From Rhodamnia argentea (Eukaryota > Streptophyta > Magnoliopsida > Myrtales > Myrtaceae), in NCBI RefSeq assembly GCF_020921035.1, contig NC_063156.1:10800501-10864500 (forward strand): 64,000 nucleotides of DNA, read 5' to 3'. This document shows positions 23,819-35,100 of the stretch, piece after piece (the stretch's first letter is position 1; the number at the start of each line of letters is the position of its first letter). The translations under genes and the position numbers were made by a program. The notes beneath the pieces were generated by a model that saw nothing but the letters and a program-made list of their open reading frames with translations, was not told the origin of the DNA and did no database searches.

Positions 23819-26355
23819 AGGCAGTGAGAATAGCCTATGGGTCGCTTACATGACCCAATTTCTCTTAATGTTCACGGTGAGACATTGCCTGATTAGGTAG
23901 AGGTGGTATTTTTTGTTCTACTATATGATGATTCTTGCTATTAGGAACGAAATCAAGGAGGGAAAGGAGCAAGATTGCTCATCGATTCTATAGCGAAATT
24001 CTTCGTTTAGTACCCGTCATCGTATACCTTTCTTTGGAGGTGGCCATGAGATGCTTCCTAGCAAATTTGATGTCATCCCACTTGTTAAATAGTCAGCATT
24101 ATCACTTAGGAGTCATTTGGCCTGGAGCATTACTTGTATGTATTCAGGAATTATCCTTCTTACTAATACAGACTGCAAGGAATCTGCCTTTTCTTTTTGC
24201 ACGTACACCCTCCTTGTTTGTAGATGGAACAAAAATGTCACGCTCTTAATTCGGTTAGGAGTTGGAGACTCGGTGTTTTTTAAAACCTCCGTTCCTTGAC
24301 CGAACAAAAGAGAAATTAATTGGCTTTGGACTCCTATCAATGTGCATTAATTGCAAATGTATCAAGTGATCGAAATCCAAAGCCGGTGATTAAACTTTAA
24401 TTACCGCGAACAGAAATTTACATTGCTGAAATTCATGTGCCTATCAATTGACCTGTGAACTCGCGAAATTCACTTGTCTTTGTGGTGGGAATTTTGCCAT
24501 TGAAGATAGAGACCAGCCATTCGGATTGAGGGCCTGAAATGTAAGAAATTAATTGTGTAAGGACCCGAGGGACACTATCCACTTATGTTAGGGTAATTCT
24601 CAAGTCAAATAATAAGATTTGATCATGCAAAGCCCATTTAGCTTTCACGAGCCCAACTAGGGGAGGAAAGTTATGGGCTCATAGGCCCCCTCCAAACCCC
24701 CTATATCAGCCCTAAATATGAGCCAAATCTTGTCCTAAGAAACTTGAGAAGATAATACAAATGGTCCTTGAATTTTGGTCCGATATATAATGTGGTCCAT
24801 AAAATTTTTATTTATTCAATATGGTCTATGAGCTATTAGTAAATATTCAATCTAATCCATACACTATATGAAAGTGTTCAATGGCGTCTTTTCGTTAATT
24901 CAAGTTAACAGAATTTGTTGATGTGACTCTTAATTCGTTAAATTAGAACGGTGGACAACGAAAACAAGTTACACATAGATTATCCAAGTAAGATATTTAT
25001 CTCGGGTAACCCACATCATCGATTAGAGCACTTGAAATAATGCTAGCATCTAACTCAATAGCTAGCTTGGGCATGTATGTTTAGTTTTCGTGCCGGTGAA
25101 AGCTTGTCACATAAGGTCTGAAAATTCAGCCGCCACACTGCTAGTTATCCCGACATTCCTGGAGAAGTCGGAAATCCAATAGGCCTCGAGAGTCCTGGCC
25201 CCGCACCCGCTCATCCCCGATTGCTCGACGAGACCGACCCGTCAGGGCCTGATCTAGGCCACTCCTTAGGGGGGTCTAACCCAACCACTCTTCTTGTCAG
25301 TGCAACGAATTTAGCAGATAGAGCTAGAACAAAGATCGACTTGTGCACCACACCAGTTAAAGCCTAGCTCAGATTCGTACCGAAAGAGTCTTGAATCACG
25401 ATAAAAAGAAGATCACTCATATCAAAGTCCTCAGACTTAGTCAACACATGGAATCTCTTATCTTCACATATAAAATTGTTTCTTGACGACTTGGATGGGA
25501 GACGACCACCTTTTTTTAATTGCAGACTTGTCTGGATTATCGCCAAGGACAGCTTCAAGGAAGCGTCCGGGGTACCGCTCGTGGCTTTTCTTGATTCATG
25601 GCCACCTCCTTGTCGTTGAAGTTTAAGCAACAGTACAAGTCCAGAAAAACATTGAAGTTTACATATTTTGGTTCCATGCAGATATCATCTTCTTACATTT
25701 TCAGACCGCATTTCCTGCCACTTAACATTCAAATGCATCCTCATTATTGCTATCTTCAAAAGACATTTTCCTTAAATCTACGTTAAATAACAAACCAGTG
25801 TTATGGCGATTAAGTAACGAGCTCCTGTTGGGTGGGTTCGCATGTGCGATGGCCATAACTCTTGTACAAAGAATTAATACCAAGAAAAATTTTAAATTAA
25901 TATACATATAATAAATTTACCTCAAATTAATTTTTTGACAATAAAAAATACCAAACTAATATATATGATAAATTTATCTCAAAACTAATACACTCGTGAT
26001 AAATCTACCTTACGTTAATTTCCGTTAAATTGGGTTAATACTACAAAAATTTTCAAACCGGTATACTCATAATAAAAGGAGGATAATAATTTCAAACCGG
26101 TATATCTGTTAATCCAATTCGGTAAGTTAACAGGAAAATTTAATCGAGACTGGTAAAAAGTAAAATTTGTTACATGTGTACTTTTTTTTTTATAATTTTT
26201 TATTATAAAAATTAATTAAGCATAAATTTATCATAAAGTTGTCTGCTTTTGACAAAGTGCTTAGTGCGTCTCACATGTGCTCTTCAATCGAGAAATGTAG
26301 GATTCCCATTGAGTTTTTGTCAAAAGGTTAAATTTTTAAATGATGGAGCTCTTGC
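23819..26355. other. Intergenic region with repeats, no gene recognised
   Basis: 3' UTR of the transporter is probably at the left. Around 24745-24900 is the 'TTGGTCC...ATGTGGTCCATAAAATTTTTA' sequence typical of degraded plant repeats. A GC-rich stretch is at 25120-25280. At 25880-26020 about three loose copies of a 'TAATATA..TAATAAATTTACCTC' unit occur. An 88-codon minus-strand frame at 25364-25630 is not recognised. Confidence 0.4.
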
Positions 26356-26523
26356 GTGACGCCAGCATTGGGTCGTGATGTTCCAGAGTCCACGGCGTCA
26401 TCACGGAAGAACGCTAACAGCGCTGAAGAGCCAGGAATAAATTTACAAAAGCGAACGCAACACCTCCTTTCACACTTCACAGCACAACCTCTCCAAACAC
26501 AAACTGGAAAAGAAGACAAAGAC

Positions 26524-29163
26524 ATGGCGAGTTCAGTGCTGTATGGCTTCACCGGGAGAGTCCTGCAGAAGCTGGGCTCTCTCGCGCTTCAAGAAGATGC
26601 CTTGGTCGATGGTGGCATGGAAGCCGAGCTGAGGAAGCTTCAATACGCTCTGGCTTCCATTAAAGGGGTGCTCTTGGATGCTGAAGAGAAACAGGGGCAC
26701 AACCGCAAGCTCCGAGCGTGGTTAGAGCAGCTTAAAGATGTCTTGTACGATGTCGAGGACTTGCTTGATGATGTCCAGTGTGAAGCCCTGAGGAAGAAGC
26801 TGAACGGTCAACGGCGGAAACATGGCAAGGTGCGCTACTTCTTTTCTTGTTCTAGTCCCTTCACGTTCAATCTGAAAATGGGCAAGAAGATCTGTGAGAT
26901 AGGAGGAAGATTGAAGCAGATGGTTGGTGAGATCGAGGGGTTCGGTCTCAGCAAGCGAACCTGTGATGTTGGTGGAGTCGGAGTGAGGGTGAGAGAGATG
27001 AAACCAAACTTGGTGAGAGGATTTGATCCCATCATTGGGAGGGATGCTGATAAAGATAAGATAATTGAACTCTTGATGCAGCAAGATCCGCCTAGAGATG
27101 GTGCGAACCTGTCCATGATTCCCATTGTCGGGATCGGAGGTTCAGGCAAGACTGCACTTGCTAGTTTGGTGTTCAATGATGCTAGAGTGCGAGAAGACTT
27201 TGATTTGACAATTTGGGTGAGCATGCCTGATGATTTCGATGTGAGGCTTGTCGTGGAAAGGATCATCCAGTGTAAACTCGGGCCAAATTTGAACAACTTG
27301 GACTATCCCCAGTTGCAGACTCTTCTGAGGGGCGTTGTAAGTCGCTGCAAGCTCTTACTGGTCCTGGATGATGTGCGGAAAATGAGCTGTGCTGGCTGGG
27401 ATCATTTGAGGTCTCATTTGGCCGAAGCTGCCAATGGAACCAAGGTTATTGTGACCACTCGAGATGCGAAAGTACCTGTCATCACAAGTTCCCTACTGGC
27501 GTACAACTTACAGGGCCTTTCGCATGAAGACTCCATATCCTTGTTCAAGACATGGGCATTTGACCAAAACGAACGGGAAGTAAACCCGCGTCTCCTCCAG
27601 ATCGGGGATGAAATTGTAGGAAGATGCAGGGGAGTCCCTTTGGCCCTGAAGATGTTGGGCGGCCTACTCTACTCGAAGGACGACGAACGATTTTGGGAAC
27701 TGGTGAGAGACAGTGATATGTGTAGATCCATACAGACAGAAGAGGACCTTCTACGCATCCTGAATCTGTGTTACACCTATTTGCCATCCCACTTGAAACA
27801 ATGTTTTGCCTTGTGTTCAGTTTTTCGTAGAGGCCACATCATCGTTGATTTAGATATGGCTTATTTTTGGGCAGCGTGTGGGCTCATTACATCATCGAAT
27901 GATAACCGAACTCCTGAGGACGTCTGTAACAAGTACTTGAAAGAGTTGTGGTCCAGATCCTTCTTCCAAGAAGCCTGGCAGAGCGGTCCATCTCTCTCTT
28001 TTAAAATGCATGATTTACTTTACGATCTTGCGTTGTCAGTGTCAACGGAACAAATTGATTGCTCCATGCTTAGTCATAGTTCCCAGAGAATTCCGGAGAG
28101 AACTCGACATGTTTCCTTATTGCAAACTGCTTCGTCAGGGCAATTCAAAGAGAACGAAGCCTCACCATTCTCGAGCAAGTTAAAGTCAAACAGAGTGAGA
28201 TTGATTAACTGTGAGTCCCAGGACGCGTTCAATACAAGAGATGTTGACAGCATGTCCAAGTGCAACTACTTGAGGTTTATGCACTTCTCCTATTCCAGCT
28301 TCGAAGAGTTACCAAGTTCCATAGGCAAGTTAAAGCATCTGACAGCGCTTAGCCTAGGAGTTAATGGTCACATTAAGAAACTGCCGGATGCTATCTGTAC
28401 GCTACATGGTTTACTGTTTTTATCTGTCTCCGGGTGCTCAGGACTAGAGGAATTGCCTCAAGACATGGATAGGATGATCAACCTTAGATCTCTGTTGTTG
28501 ACCACGAAGCAGAAAAGCCTACTCAAGAGTGGAATTCATCGCATGAAGTCTTTGAGGTACTTGCTGATCTGTAATTGTGGAAGTCTAGAAGTGTTGTTTG
28601 CAGGCACAGTATGTTTGAACAACCTCCTATCTTTGACAATAGAGAATTGTCCACAATTGGTGTCTCTGCCGCTGGGTGAACTGACTGCATTGGAGTCATT
28701 GAGGATTGCAGGTTGTGACAAGTTCATGTTGACTCAGCTCGAGGATAACGGACCAGACCTCTTCCCAAAGCTTCGTTTCTTCACGGTTGTGGCTTCACCA
28801 CGATTGGTGCACTTGCCGCAGTGGCTTCTGGCCTCTGCTGACACCTTAGAGGAGTTGTGCATTATTGACTGCATAAACTTGACGGCTCTACCTGAGTGGC
28901 TGCAAGATCTTAAACATCTCATAAAGCTTCATATCTTTGGGTGTCCTCGATTGTCATCGATGCAAGGAGTGGATTTGCTCACTACACTCCAAGAGTTGCG
29001 CATTGCATGTTGCCCTGAATTGAGCAAAAAATGTCAGGTGGAAGATGGTGAGCTTTGGCCTGAGGTTTCTCATGTGCCTTTCATTAAGGTTGACTGGAAA
29101 GTGATCCAACCAAATGATCATGAGGTATGTGCCGTGCATATCCTCTATTCTTCTTCTCACTAA
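26524..29163 (+). CDS. CC-NBS-LRR disease resistance protein (RGA2-like), 879 aa in the main exon
   Basis: I chose ATG 26524 (MASSVLYGFTG) because it begins the coiled-coil domain; an in-frame ATG at 26356 would only add 5'-leader-like sequence. Order: Rx-type coiled coil (1-150) with the EDVID-like VLYDVEDLLDD (73-83); NB-ARC with P-loop GIGGSGKT (203-210), kinase 2 LLLVLDDV (277-284), GVPLAL (370-375) and MHD (M495-D497); degenerate leucine-rich repeats (about 560-860). All nucleotide-switch motifs are intact, so it can encode a functional intracellular immune receptor. After HDHE-like coding (GAG at 29122-29124) a strong donor GTATGT is present. Splicing to the acceptor at 31049-31050 would replace the last 12 residues by 24 others (stop at 31123), giving 891 aa. 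No second NLR is in the window. Confidence 0.93.
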   Translation: MASSVLYGFTGRVLQKLGSLALQEDALVDGGMEAELRKLQYALASIKGVLLDAEEKQGHNRKLRAWLEQLKDVLYDVEDLLDDVQCEALRKKLNGQRRKHGKVRYFFSCSSPFTFNLKMGKKICEIGGRLKQMVGEIEGFGLSKRTCDVGGVGVRVREMKPNLVRGFDPIIGRDADKDKIIELLMQQDPPRDGANLSMIPIVGIGGSGKTALASLVFNDARVREDFDLTIWVSMPDDFDVRLVVERIIQCKLGPNLNNLDYPQLQTLLRGVVSRCKLLLVLDDVRKMSCAGWDHLRSHLAEAANGTKVIVTTRDAKVPVITSSLLAYNLQGLSHEDSISLFKTWAFDQNEREVNPRLLQIGDEIVGRCRGVPLALKMLGGLLYSKDDERFWELVRDSDMCRSIQTEEDLLRILNLCYTYLPSHLKQCFALCSVFRRGHIIVDLDMAYFWAACGLITSSNDNRTPEDVCNKYLKELWSRSFFQEAWQSGPSLSFKMHDLLYDLALSVSTEQIDCSMLSHSSQRIPERTRHVSLLQTASSGQFKENEASPFSSKLKSNRVRLINCESQDAFNTRDVDSMSKCNYLRFMHFSYSSFEELPSSIGKLKHLTALSLGVNGHIKKLPDAICTLHGLLFLSVSGCSGLEELPQDMDRMINLRSLLLTTKQKSLLKSGIHRMKSLRYLLICNCGSLEVLFAGTVCLNNLLSLTIENCPQLVSLPLGELTALESLRIAGCDKFMLTQLEDNGPDLFPKLRFFTVVASPRLVHLPQWLLASADTLEELCIIDCINLTALPEWLQDLKHLIKLHIFGCPRLSSMQGVDLLTTLQELRIACCPELSKKCQVEDGELWPEVSHVPFIKVDWKVIQPNDHEVCAVHILYSSSH

Positions 29164-29569
29164 TACCCATTGCTTGTTTACTAGATGTTCCATCTAAAAG
29201 TCTGATTCTAGCGGAGTTGAATCACTGACGATTCGGGCATGGATGCAATCAATGTATGAGATACCACGATTTAGTTCTGCATTGAATGTCTACTTAGCAC
29301 AGCGCTGTCTCTTTATCGTGACAAATAATATAACAAAGTCATAGTCCATTTGCCTTTTGAATTTTGACAACAACCGGACGTATACTTGTGTACTAAGTCT
29401 ATTGGTCCTTTTGATATTGTGCTCTTGTTAGAGTTGGAAGATGGCGGACGAGTAGACATAAATCAGATCATGTTTGGTAGTGCTCTCACAATTTGGTAGC
29501 TCTGTTGGTTCGCATTCATAAATACTGGCAGTAGCTCTGTTGGTTCACATTCACAAATATTGCTAGTGC

Positions 29570-29587
29570 TAGGTTTATAACAACAAA
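29570..29587. repeat. LINE target-site duplication, left copy
   Basis: 18 bp, identical to 31002-31019 at the other end of the LINE fragment. The right copy runs into a 17-base A tract (31017-31033). Confidence 0.75.
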
Positions 29588-31001
29588 CATCAACATCACC
29601 TTTATCCCAAACTAGTTAGGGTCGGCGGTCGATGAACCAAAAAATAAATAAAATTAAAGCAAGACCGATTGAGGGAAAAGAAATAATTATATAAAAATAA
29701 AAATATATAAATATATATAAGGAAAAAGGACTAAAAAGGACAGTCTAGAATATAGGAATTCTGCCCCTCCACATTGTTAATAGTTTTCCTCCATTCCGTC
29801 TTAAGACAAACCGTACGCTAATCTATTTTTCACTTCATTAAATCTTGTTTTACTACTTTCCCCTAGGTAAGTTTCGGCCGACCTCTTCCTTTCTTTATGT
29901 CATGCTCTTGGTAACAAACTTCTCTTTTTACCGGAGCATCTAGAAATCTTCGAAGAATATGCCCAAATCATCTCAATCTATGTTCTCTTATCGTTTTCGC
30001 CACTAATACTACTCCAACTTTTCGTCGAATACCTTCATTTCTTATCTTATTCATCCTTGTATGACCACACATCCACCTTAACAGCCTCATTTCCACTACT
30101 CCCATTTTATGCTTATGTTGCCTTTGTGCTGGCCAACATTCAGTTCCGTATAACATTGCAGGCCTTACTGCTATTCTATAAAATTTTTCTTTTAGTCTAA
30201 AAGGGATTTTGCGATCACGCAAAAACCCCGATGCATTGCACCATTTCATCCAACCTACTCTGATTCTATGATTTACATCCTCATCAACTCTCCCCCCTTT
30301 TGCAATATTGATCTCGGATATCCGAAAGCATCTTTCTTGGGTACCTCCTATCCGAGTATATTCACGGATTCTTGATCTTCTCCTCTTGCTGTGTCGAACT
30401 CACACTTTATGTATTCGGTCTTATTTCGACTTAACGTAAATCTTTTAAACTCCAACGTGTTTTTCCATAATTCTAATTTAGCGCCAATCCCAGCCCTGGT
30501 CTCATCAATAAGCATAATATCATCTGCAAATAGCATACATCACGGCACCTCATCTTAGATATCTTTTGTTTGCTCATCCATAAGTAGGACAAAAAGATAA
30601 GGACTCGAAGCGTAACCTTAATGTAAGTCTACCGTGATTGGAATAACTTGATGTGCTATTACAAGCCTTCACACATGTAGTAACACTATAATACATATCC
30701 TTGATTACCTCTACATACTTTGAAGGTACTTTCTTCTTCTCAAGAACCCACCACAAAACCTTTCTTGGAACCCTTTCATGCGCCTTCTCGAGATCAATAA
30801 ACACCATATGTAGGTCCTTCTTCTTTTCTCAATATCTCTCCATCAACTGTCGTGTCAAGAAGACAGCCTCCAATGTAGATCTTCCTGGCATAAATCCAAA
30901 TTGATTTACAGAGACCTTGGTCCCTATTCTTAAACGATGCTCTCCCACAACTTCATTGTATAGCTCATAAGCTTAATGCCTCTATAGTTGAAACAATTCT
31001 G
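29588..31001 (-). mobile_element. 5'-truncated LINE (L1-type) retrotransposon fragment
   Basis: Minus-strand frames give LINE reverse-transcriptase pieces in order. NYRGIKLMSYTMKLWESIV is at about 30994-30930. FIDLEKAHERVPRKVLWWVL is at about 30800. LFADDIMLIDE with the FADD active-site box is at about 30530. FRLKEKFYRIAVRPAMLYG and RLLRWMCGHTRMNKIRNEG are at 30249-29968. Stops and frameshifts separate them. An 18-bp perfect direct repeat TAGGTTTATAACAACAAA (29570-29587 and 31002-31019) flanks the segment and fits a target-site duplication. The homology stops exactly at the right repeat, which shows 5' truncation within the reverse-transcriptase domain. It lies in the presumed last intron of the NLR gene. 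Confidence 0.88.
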
Positions 31002-31019
31002 TAGGTTTATAACAACAAA
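31002..31019. repeat. LINE target-site duplication, right copy
   Basis: 18 bp, identical to 29570-29587. The LINE protein homology ends immediately to its left. Confidence 0.75.
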
Positions 31020-31050
31020 AAAAAAAAAAAAAATTGGATTTTGATTGCAG

Positions 31051-31125
31051 GCTGTGTGCATTGTCTGCTTAAAAGCATCTGGGAAGAGACTGCTCTCTAT
31101 TTCCAGAAGTTCATACATCTGCTGA
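31051..31125 (+). CDS. Possible second exon of the NLR gene (alternative C-terminus)
   Basis: After the pyrimidine-rich acceptor TTTTGATTGCAG the sequence continues in phase 0 with GCT GTG TGC and stops at TGA 31123-31125, adding 24 residues (AVCIVCLKASGKRLLSISRS and four more). The donor at 29125 and this acceptor are both good matches to consensus. The peptide has no known motif, so the segment may instead be 3' UTR. Confidence 0.4.
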   Translation, partial: AVCIVCLKASGKRLLSISRSSYIC

Positions 31126-32106
31126 ACCTTCCCAAAGCCCCCAGGCCAAGAGTGTCAGCATTTTCTGGATTGAAGTACTTTGTGTTCAGGTGTAGGCCAA
31201 CGCTGCTTCTTTAAGTAGACCGAGACTCATTCTGCTGTAGTCTGCCTTGAACATCAATTTTTACTTGCAAACTGCACCAAAGTTGACCTTCCAAATCTTT
31301 CAAAATTAGACTCTCAACTCTTGTAGATCTATAGGTTTGCAAAAGCCTGCTATTACCAACTAATCCTAATAGAAATTCTGGTTTTTCTTGGGGGAGTTGT
31401 GGTTAACAGCAGGTTACTTCCGATTGTCTGCTCCAAACCACTTGACTGCCTCATCATTGGCTTCTCTATCCCTGGAGGGAAACTCAGACTGCCTCAGAGT
31501 GCGGATGCAAAAGGGCGTGTCGAGATTAGAAATTCAGTTGTCTTTTTTATTGTCTTGTTCCTTGTTTTCAAGACTGATGCTGCTTCCGTTTAAGTAGACC
31601 GGGACTCTTCTTTGCTGTAGTTCGAGTTGATTCTTGCTTGTACTCTCTTCAGATATAACACCAGCGTGTTTCAGCTCACTCAGATTGCTGATGCTTGGCC
31701 TGTGATACTGATATAAACCTTGTGAACGGTGATAAATTGGATATCTTTTTGAGGATCAAGAAATTGTATGTGAGATTTGAATAAACCAGTCCTAATTTAG
31801 TTTGTTAGTGACATTAACAATGCAGTGGAAATAATTTGATCGAGCCAGGGAGCTGAGCCTGGAAATGTGAAATGCAAGCAATGTGAAAGAAATCGGGGTA
31901 TCCCCGCGAAACATCAAAACTTTGGGTTCGAGAACGAGCAAACCCTTAGGAAAAACTGACTGGTTAAGTTAGAAAATCCAAAACGAAGTAAAAAAGGATG
32001 TATCCTGTAGAAGCTACGTCCCTAAATCTCCTAATGCTCTCTTATTCCTTCTCAACTTTCATGATCTGAGTTAGTCATTGAAAATGCCTTTGGCTCTCCA
32101 TCGCGT
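31126..32106. other. Region between convergent genes, no gene seen
   Basis: Probably 3' UTR of the NLR transcript and spacer to the Ca2+-ATPase stop codon. An imperfect direct repeat with 'TTTAAGTAGACCG.GACTC' and 'GCTGTAGT' occurs at about 31212-31242 and 31589-31622. Two overlapping plus-strand frames near 31390-31597 show no recognisable protein. Confidence 0.45.
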
Positions 32107-35100
32107 TCAAGCCAGTTCTGGACCGGAAGGCAGCGGCTCATACCCGTCGTGATGCTCATGTCCATCTTGAGGCTTTGGTGCATCTTGTCCAACAGGGATG
32201 CACTTGATAAGAGCTCCTAAAGGCAAGCTCACTGAGCCAAGCAAGACGCATAGCACCCACAGTTGCCAGCTTAGTGGCACAGTGCTCGCGAAAGTGCCGA
32301 GGAACTCCACCAAGATTGCTTGGAATACAACTGTGGAAACTATGATGACGAGGAATATCCAGCTGCTGAAGATGCCCCGGAATATGTTTATCTTCTCTAT
32401 GTCTCTGCTGTTTATTTCGTTAAATACCTGAAAAGAGGTCAGCACTTTCTGCCATCAGTGACAATTCTGAGATTATCAGAGATTCAAGCGAAATCTTCTT
32501 GTATGCATATTTACACAAAAGGAAGGTGCAGAGGAAGCACCTGTGCCGACCATAATTGAGAAGCATAATAAAACAGTAAAGAATTGATCTAAAACACACA
32601 TGACTTAACAATAACCATGCCATGTTGTTGGTATGGTTCATGATGGTCTAAATATAGCCAAAATGAGAAAGATGTACCTGGCAGAAAACAAATGTGTTGA
32701 AAATCACAGTATCCAGGACTTCAGTAGCATCTGAACCATGAAGTCCAAGTAAACTCTTCCCATCAAAATTGAGAGCTCCAAGGACAGCTAGTTGATAAAT
32801 GCTCTGACCAATTATATTTCTCCACATGGCCCTTGTTATGAAGCTGGTACCCCGTCCTACCGGTCGTCTATTCATCAATTCATCCTTTGGCGGCTCTGTG
32901 GCCAATGCCAGTGCACCCAGGGTGTCCATTATCATGTTGACCCAGAGTAACTGCACAGCCGTGAGTGGGGCAGATCCTGAAAAGCATAAATATAGACTAT
33001 TTAATCAAAGTGCTTATAATCGATGTTACTGTTTTAGTACTTCAAAGAAGTTCCAGATAAGCAAGCTAATCCGCCAACAGCGCACCTGAAATGCATGCTG
33101 AGACAAAGTCTATCACTAAAGCAACCACATTCACTGTTAACTGGAACTGCACAAACTTCTGAATGTTTATATATACTGCACGTCCCCATTTGGCCACATT
33201 CACAATGGTTGTGAAATTGTCATTCATTATTATGACATCGGCACTTTCTTTGGCAACCTGAAGAATCAAATGAAAATTCACTCTGAGGACAGGAGGAAAC
33301 AAAATTTGGTGCGTCAACATCATCCCCTAGACCATGTTCTTAGCGAACCAACAATGGGAATATGGCGCTCCACAGAAGAACATGAAGAAAATTGCGGCAA
33401 CAAGCAATGTTCCTAATACAGTAAGAAGCATAGAAGCAAACGCTTAGATGTATGAATGAAGAGATATGTAAATCATCCGGTAATCTGTTTTGCAGTTTGG
33501 AACATTATGTATCCCAAGGTTTTTTTAGTATGCACACATGCAGGCACGCACATGCATGCACAGGCAGATACAAATATGTCCAGTATAGACTAGCAGCACA
33601 CACCTCTGTGCCAGCTATGCCCATAGCAAGTCCAATGTCTGCCTCTTTCAAAGCAGGAGCATCATTGGTCCCATCACCAGTCACAGCAACAACCTCATTG
33701 AGCTCTTTCCTGAGAATGGTGACCAAGGTGTGCTTGTCCAAAGGCAAAGACCGCGCCATTACCTGCACCCGGAGTCAGCATTTAGCAAAAGCAAGCATCT
33801 CCAACATCAGTCGATGGTCACATCAGATGCCATCGAGAGTTTTATTTACGTACCTGAATCCTTGGAATGATTTCCTTCTTCTCTTCTAGGGACTTGCCAC
33901 GGAAATCCAGTCCGTCTATAGCAATACCACCCTCTGTGAGGATTCCACATTCTTTAGCTATAGCCATAGCAGTATGAATATTGTCCCCAGTTACCATACG
34001 AACAGTAATGCCAGCTGTTAAACAAGTTTTAACTGCTTCTTTGACTCCAGGGCGTACGGGATCTTTAATTCCAACTATTGTTATCAGGGTATACCCACTC
34101 TCAGGAATGTTTCCAGAAGTGTCATCTACGTCTTTAAATGCCAAGCAAAGTGTCCTCAGTGCTTCTCTTGCAAAACCATTAATAACATCAGTCATATTTT
34201 TAACCTGCTCTTCAGACATGGAAGCAAAATTGCCTTCCTTGTCAACAATCTTGTCACACATTCCAAGAACAATTTCTGATGCACCTTTGCAGAAAGCCCT
34301 TGCCATGCCATCTGGTCGAGCCACCAGCACAGACATTTTCTTCCTTACTGAACTGAAAGGCTCAACCTTTAGTGTCTTAGTGTCCCAGCGGTGTGCCGCA
34401 AAATCACCACCCAAAAGCAATCCAAACTCCAAAAGTGCTGATTCTGTGGGTGTTCCCAAAATTGATTGCTTACCATCTTTACCCTTGACAACTTCAGAAC
34501 TTGTATTTAGAAGAATTGCCTGCAAAAGGATGGCTAAAACTTCTTCAGATGTTTCTGATTTCAAGATATCTTTACCCTCAGCTCCCTTCATGTCCGTAGC
34601 TTTACCAGTAAACCATATCTTATCAACAACCATGTGGTTTGTGGTCAACGTTCCAGTCTTATCAGTGCATATGCAACTAGCAGAACCCATTGTCTCACAG
34701 GCTGAGAGGTGTCTCACAAGTGCCCAGTCATTCATTAGCTTCTTCATAGCAAAGGCAAGGCTTAGTGTCACTGCCAGAGGCAGTCCCTCTGGCACAGCAA
34801 CGACAATTATAGTAACTGCGATAGCAAAATAATCAACAAGCGTCAAAGCATCAGTAGAAGACCAGCTAGTTAATTCATGTTTTAATGCTTTCTCCACCAA
34901 GAATCGTACTGCCAGCACCATAAAGGTGAGCACTGCGAAGCCCAAACCAATCTTACCAATGATTGTGGCGACCCCATTCAGCTTTACTTGTAGTGGTGTC
35001 TCATCTTCTCCACCCTCACCCAATGTTTCCATCAACTTTCCCCACTCGGTCCTCATGCCAACCGTTGTCACCAACATTTTTCCCGAACCATCTTGCACTT

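Noticed and set aside
26356..26523. In-frame upstream ATG extending the NLR by 56 residues
   Set aside because: The extra residues lack similarity to coiled-coil NLR N-termini. MASSVLYGF at 26524 is a typical start with a good context.
26835..27296. 153-codon minus-strand frame
   Set aside because: Antisense to the NB-ARC part of the NLR exon, a common artefact of conserved coding sequence.
29570..31019. Reading the 18-bp direct repeat as LTR ends
   Set aside because: The segment between encodes LINE-type reverse transcriptase with an FADD box, with no LTR, primer site or integrase. A target-site duplication fits better.
33981..34832. 283-codon plus-strand frame
   Set aside because: Antisense shadow of the large Ca2+-ATPase exon; its peptide has no family resemblance.
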